Assembly: GCF_020410745.1 (NCBI RefSeq) | Contig: NZ_CP084528.1 | Span: 992,001-1,056,000, forward strand | Length of the DNA: 64,000 bases | DNA from: Kaistella polysaccharea | GTDB taxonomy: Bacteria > Bacteroidota > Bacteroidia > Flavobacteriales > Weeksellaceae | Direction: 5' to 3' | In this document: positions 61,072-64,000 of the stretch, one piece after another | Position numbering within the stretch: position 1 is the stretch's first letter | How the letters are laid out: every line of letters starts with the position of its first letter | Notes under the pieces: generated by a model | Told to the model about the DNA's origin: nothing | Seen by the model: only the letters and a program-made list of their open reading frames with translations | Database searches by the model: none | Program-made: the position numbers and the translations under genes

Positions 61072-61851
61072 TTAGTTTTTCATCACTTTTCTGCTCACTT
61101 TTGCAGTACCATTATCAACAGTTACAATGTACATTCCCTTATTTAAAGAAGATGTGTTAATTGAATCACCGCTGTTTACTCGGTTTGAACTTACCAATCT
61201 ACCTTCAGCAGAATAAATATTTACTGTTGCTTTCGATGGAAGAATAACCGTTAAAGCATTTCCAAGATTTGTATTCATCTTGATTTGTTTGTCAAAATTA
61301 GATACATCAGAAACAGCCATTGTCGCTTTGTTCATTACGGAGAAATCATCGAATTGTGCAATCGTGGCACCATTATATGCTCTAACAGCAACATCTAAGT
61401 TTGTAGCAGTAGGACCAGCAATCATCTCAGCTGTATGTTTAGTCCATTCAGCTGCAGGTGTTAGATAGCCATCATTTGTCCGAAAAGAATCCGTTTTTGC
61501 GTCCGCGGTTGTATATACGGGAGCATTTGCGGCGTCTTTATAAACGCTCCATAATCTAGCGTCGGTATCGTCACCTGTGGCTTTATACCAAAAAGAAATA
61601 ACATAAGTTTCTCCTGCAGTTACTGGGATATTTTGATAAAAACCAGTGGTAGCAGTTGGAGCAGTATAACCCGCAGATTGGGTCCCACTATGAAAATTAG
61701 TGGTAGATATTGTGGGAGCGGTATAGCTTGAGGAAGTTCCCGCCGCCCAAGGCGCTAAGCCTGTTTCAAAACCAGGGTTTGATAACAATTCTTGTGAAAA
61801 TGCAGTCGCTGTAATTGCAACAACACCTAAAATAGTAAAGATTTTTTTCAT
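61072..61851 (-). CDS. T9SS cargo protein with carbohydrate-binding-module-like domain
   Basis: 259 residues. Signal peptide MKKIFTILGVVAITATAFSQ; next a jelly-roll-type domain (ELLSNPGFETGLAPWAAG, then SFWYKATGDDTDARLW and IAQFDDFSVM), as in CBM4/9-type modules. The last 75 residues or so form a type A T9SS sorting domain (VNIYSAEGRLVSSNRV, SSLNKGMYIVTVDNG, KVSRKVMKN). It should be secreted or surface-attached and has no catalytic domain, so it is probably a binding or adhesive protein. Confidence 0.82.
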   Translation of the reverse strand: MKKIFTILGVVAITATAFSQELLSNPGFETGLAPWAAGTSSSYTAPTISTTNFHSGTQSAGYTAPTATTGFYQNIPVTAGETYVISFWYKATGDDTDARLWSVYKDAANAPVYTTADAKTDSFRTNDGYLTPAAEWTKHTAEMIAGPTATNLDVAVRAYNGATIAQFDDFSVMNKATMAVSDVSNFDKQIKMNTNLGNALTVILPSKATVNIYSAEGRLVSSNRVNSGDSINTSSLNKGMYIVTVDNGTAKVSRKVMKN

Positions 61852-62090
61852 AATAATAATTTTATTGATTAAAGTATTTGAAGTCCGAATTTAAGCATTT
61901 CTTTTATAAAAAAGAACTGGAAACCGAACTTTAACATTCAAAATATGGTTAAATGTTATTTATTAAAATCGAAGAATTTTAAATTCTGACGGCTTTTGAA
62001 TTGGCTATTTCAGGTACGGCAATTCCTCACAGGGACATTGCAATTTTAGAAAGAGTTTTTCGTTATTTTTACACCTTGGTTTTCCCGATT

Positions 62091-64000
62091 TTGACTAAAA
62101 AACTACTTTCTTTTCTCCTTTTTATTTCGGCATCTTATTTCCTGAGTGCGCAAATTTTCACGTGGACCAATCCCAACATTCCAAAAGATTCGCTGAAAAA
62201 AGATTCGGTACTCGCCCAAAAATTAAATCGAGATGTTTTCTCAAAAGACACTTTGGATTTTATACGATTACCCAGCAAAACAATTGTTGATGACGGTGTT
62301 ATCGTGAAAAACACAAAATCACAAATGTTGGGAGATCTGAATTCTAAAGGTTCCATCATACGCGGAATAACATTCGGTAATAATCAGGGCCAAAGTGTAC
62401 AAAGCTCCATGGATCTGCAGATTTCCGGCAAGTTATCAAAAGATGTTTCAGTTCTGGCGTCGATATCTGATCATAATCTTCCGGTTCAGGCGGATGGTTA
62501 TACGCAAACATTGGAAGAATTTGATAAAATTTATATGCAGCTCAACATCAAGGAAAACTCAATTTTGCGGGCTGGACATTTGGATTTGGTTGATGATGAA
62601 ACATTTTTCGGCAGATTTCAGCGACGAAGTATGGGTTTACAGTTTCAAACTCAATTCGGCAAAGAAAACAAAACATTTGCAGATTTTTCGGCCGGCGTCG
62701 CACGAAGTGAATTTCACCGCGTACGGTTTGAAGGTATTGAAGGAAATCAAGGACCTTACCGCTTAAACGGAAAAAATGGAGAGCAGTTCATCACCATAAT
62801 TTCTGGGTCAGAACAGGTTTTTATTGATGGTATTTTAATGAAAAGAGGTGAAAGTCTGGATTATATCATTAATTACAATACGGGTGAAATTACGTTCACG
62901 AGTTTTCGCCCCATTTTCAAACAGAATTTTATTACCATTTCTTACAATTATACCAATCGAAATTATACCAGATTTCTCGTAACGGGCGGAATTCAGCATC
63001 AAAGAGAAAAACTGAAATTTGGCTTTAACTGGTTTCTGGAAAACGATAATAAAACTGCGCCTTTAGCCTTAAACTTATCCAGAGAAGATGAGAAAATTCT
63101 TGCTGACGCGGGCAATAATCCGGAATTAATGTTTGCACCCTCCGGAACCGTTTCGGAATATGATGTAAATAAAATTCTCTATGAATTGCTTCAAACTCCG
63201 AACGGCAATTATTACGAATTTTCAACGGATGAAAGCCGCACATTGTATCAAGTTGCTTTTACCAATTTCGGTGAATTTAATGGAGATTATAGTTTAAAAC
63301 AAACCACTAATAACGGTAGGGTTTTCGAGTATGTCGGCTTGAATGCTGGAAACTACCGCGCGGTCCGAAAATTACCTGCACCCCAGAAATCACAGGTTTT
63401 TTCTACGAATGCAGAATTGCTTTTGAATGAGGGAAAAGTAGGTGCTGACTTTTCATTAAGCAACTTCGACATCAATCTTTTTTCTTCAAAAGATAACAAT
63501 CAAAATATAGGTTATGCGGGTCGGATTTTCGGCCACAAAACTTTCACAAAAAACTCCTGGAAAGGAACGCCAAGCTTCGAATATCAACACATTAATTCTC
63601 AATTTCATATCCTGGACCGTATTAATAATGTGGAATTTTCGAGGGATTTTAATCTGGCGCAGGAGTTTAACCAGATAACACAAAATCGATTGATTTTCAG
63701 TTTTTTAAATCTATGGAAAAACACTTCTTTTCTTAATTATCAAATCAATTATCTGGATGAGAAAGATTCCTACCGCGGAATAAAAAATGATCTGGATTTT
63801 GGCTGGATAAAAAAGAAATTTAATACCAAAGGAAAACTTTCCTATCTCGATACGGAATCGGTTTTTCAGGATACTAAATTTATCCGGGGAGGTGTAGAAA
63901 CGGAATATCTGGGAAGTAAGGGAAGTTGGAGCGTTGGCGCCGGGATGGAACATAATCTGAAAAAATTTAATCAAACCGACCTTTTAGATGTCACCAGCTT
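62091..64000 (+). CDS. Large outer-membrane protein, 3' end outside window
   Basis: The frame runs 636 codons without a stop to the right edge. Start at TTG 62091 gives a signal peptide (LTKKLLSFLLFISASYFLSAQ-type, residues 1-20). The mature part has a conserved N-terminal block with GSIIRGITFGNNQGQSVQSS, then MDLQISGKLSKDVSVLASIS and VQADGYTQTLEEFDKIYMQL. Alternating strand-like barrel sequence follows. It resembles a large outer-membrane protein family conserved in Bacteroidota whose function I cannot name with confidence. The frame is open back to about 61984, so the start is uncertain. Confidence 0.7.
   Translation, partial: MTKKLLSFLLFISASYFLSAQIFTWTNPNIPKDSLKKDSVLAQKLNRDVFSKDTLDFIRLPSKTIVDDGVIVKNTKSQMLGDLNSKGSIIRGITFGNNQGQSVQSSMDLQISGKLSKDVSVLASISDHNLPVQADGYTQTLEEFDKIYMQLNIKENSILRAGHLDLVDDETFFGRFQRRSMGLQFQTQFGKENKTFADFSAGVARSEFHRVRFEGIEGNQGPYRLNGKNGEQFITIISGSEQVFIDGILMKRGESLDYIINYNTGEITFTSFRPIFKQNFITISYNYTNRNYTRFLVTGGIQHQREKLKFGFNWFLENDNKTAPLALNLSREDEKILADAGNNPELMFAPSGTVSEYDVNKILYELLQTPNGNYYEFSTDESRTLYQVAFTNFGEFNGDYSLKQTTNNGRVFEYVGLNAGNYRAVRKLPAPQKSQVFSTNAELLLNEGKVGADFSLSNFDINLFSSKDNNQNIGYAGRIFGHKTFTKNSWKGTPSFEYQHINSQFHILDRINNVEFSRDFNLAQEFNQITQNRLIFSFLNLWKNTSFLNYQINYLDEKDSYRGIKNDLDFGWIKKKFNTKGKLSYLDTESVFQDTKFIRGGVETEYLGSKGSWSVGAGMEHNLKKFNQTDLLDVTS

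Noticed and set aside
62395-62766. 123-codon plus-strand frame near the right end
   Set aside because: It is out of phase with the 636-codon signal-peptide-bearing frame covering the same bases, which has barrel-like sequence.

Overview
The window is a low-GC bacterial chromosome segment from a flavobacterium, most likely the Chryseobacterium/Kaistella group (Weeksellaceae). The case rests on several things seen here. Secreted proteins carry type IX secretion (T9SS) C-terminal sorting domains. Promoter-like elements follow the Bacteroidota TTTG...TAnnTTTG form. UMP synthase is a fused pyrE-pyrF protein, NuoG is short, a DUF5606 protein is present, and several flavobacterial dispersed repeats occur. 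The species assignment is inference. No rRNA, CRISPR array, phage or transposase gene was seen, and there is one tRNA.

Layout. 1-0.9 kb: the end of a DUF2254 membrane protein. 1-5.1 kb (minus): a doxX-tetR-curA-yqhD-pfpI redox/aldehyde stress cluster with a TetR-type palindrome in front. 5.3-11.4 kb: tex, a GDPD, an SDR, an alginate-export-like porin and a DUF421 protein. 11.65 kb: tRNA with CAU anticodon (probably Ile2). 11.8-23.8 kb: housekeeping genes (mce, rbfA, a LolC/E-like permease, aroE, a DUF349 protein, ribD, a YigZ protein, a YugP-like peptidase, a GNAT protein), interrupted by two tandem secreted endonuclease I paralogues.

23.9-37.9 kb: a complete 14-subunit respiratory complex I operon, nuoA-N. 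An unexpected outer-membrane beta-barrel-like gene sits between nuoF and nuoG, and NuoG lacks the large molybdopterin-like domain.

38.0-45.9 kb: a TetR-TolC-HlyD-ABC-ABC-permease-permease efflux system resembling E. coli CecR-YbhGFSR. Its two ATPases have complementary degenerate motifs. It is interrupted by a four-helix-bundle (S23/IVP-like) gene inside imperfect inverted repeats, and two copies of a roughly 150-bp element with perfect 20-bp terminal inverted repeats lie within it. 46-64 kb: mazG, DUF5606, def, ruvX, a zinc alcohol dehydrogenase, a SixA-like phosphatase, a class C beta-lactamase-like hydrolase, pyrEF, an AEC carrier, a FrnE-like DsbA, a Gre factor and an MFS transporter. Next come a barrel protein whose M1-peptidase-like domain appears to have lost its zinc site, a T9SS cargo protein, and a large outer-membrane protein gene that runs off the right edge.

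The observations most worth a second look are the repeat-bounded four-helix-bundle insertion, the 20-bp TIR elements, the barrel protein embedded in the complex I operon, the M1 pseudopeptidase-barrel fusion and the tandem exported nucleases.
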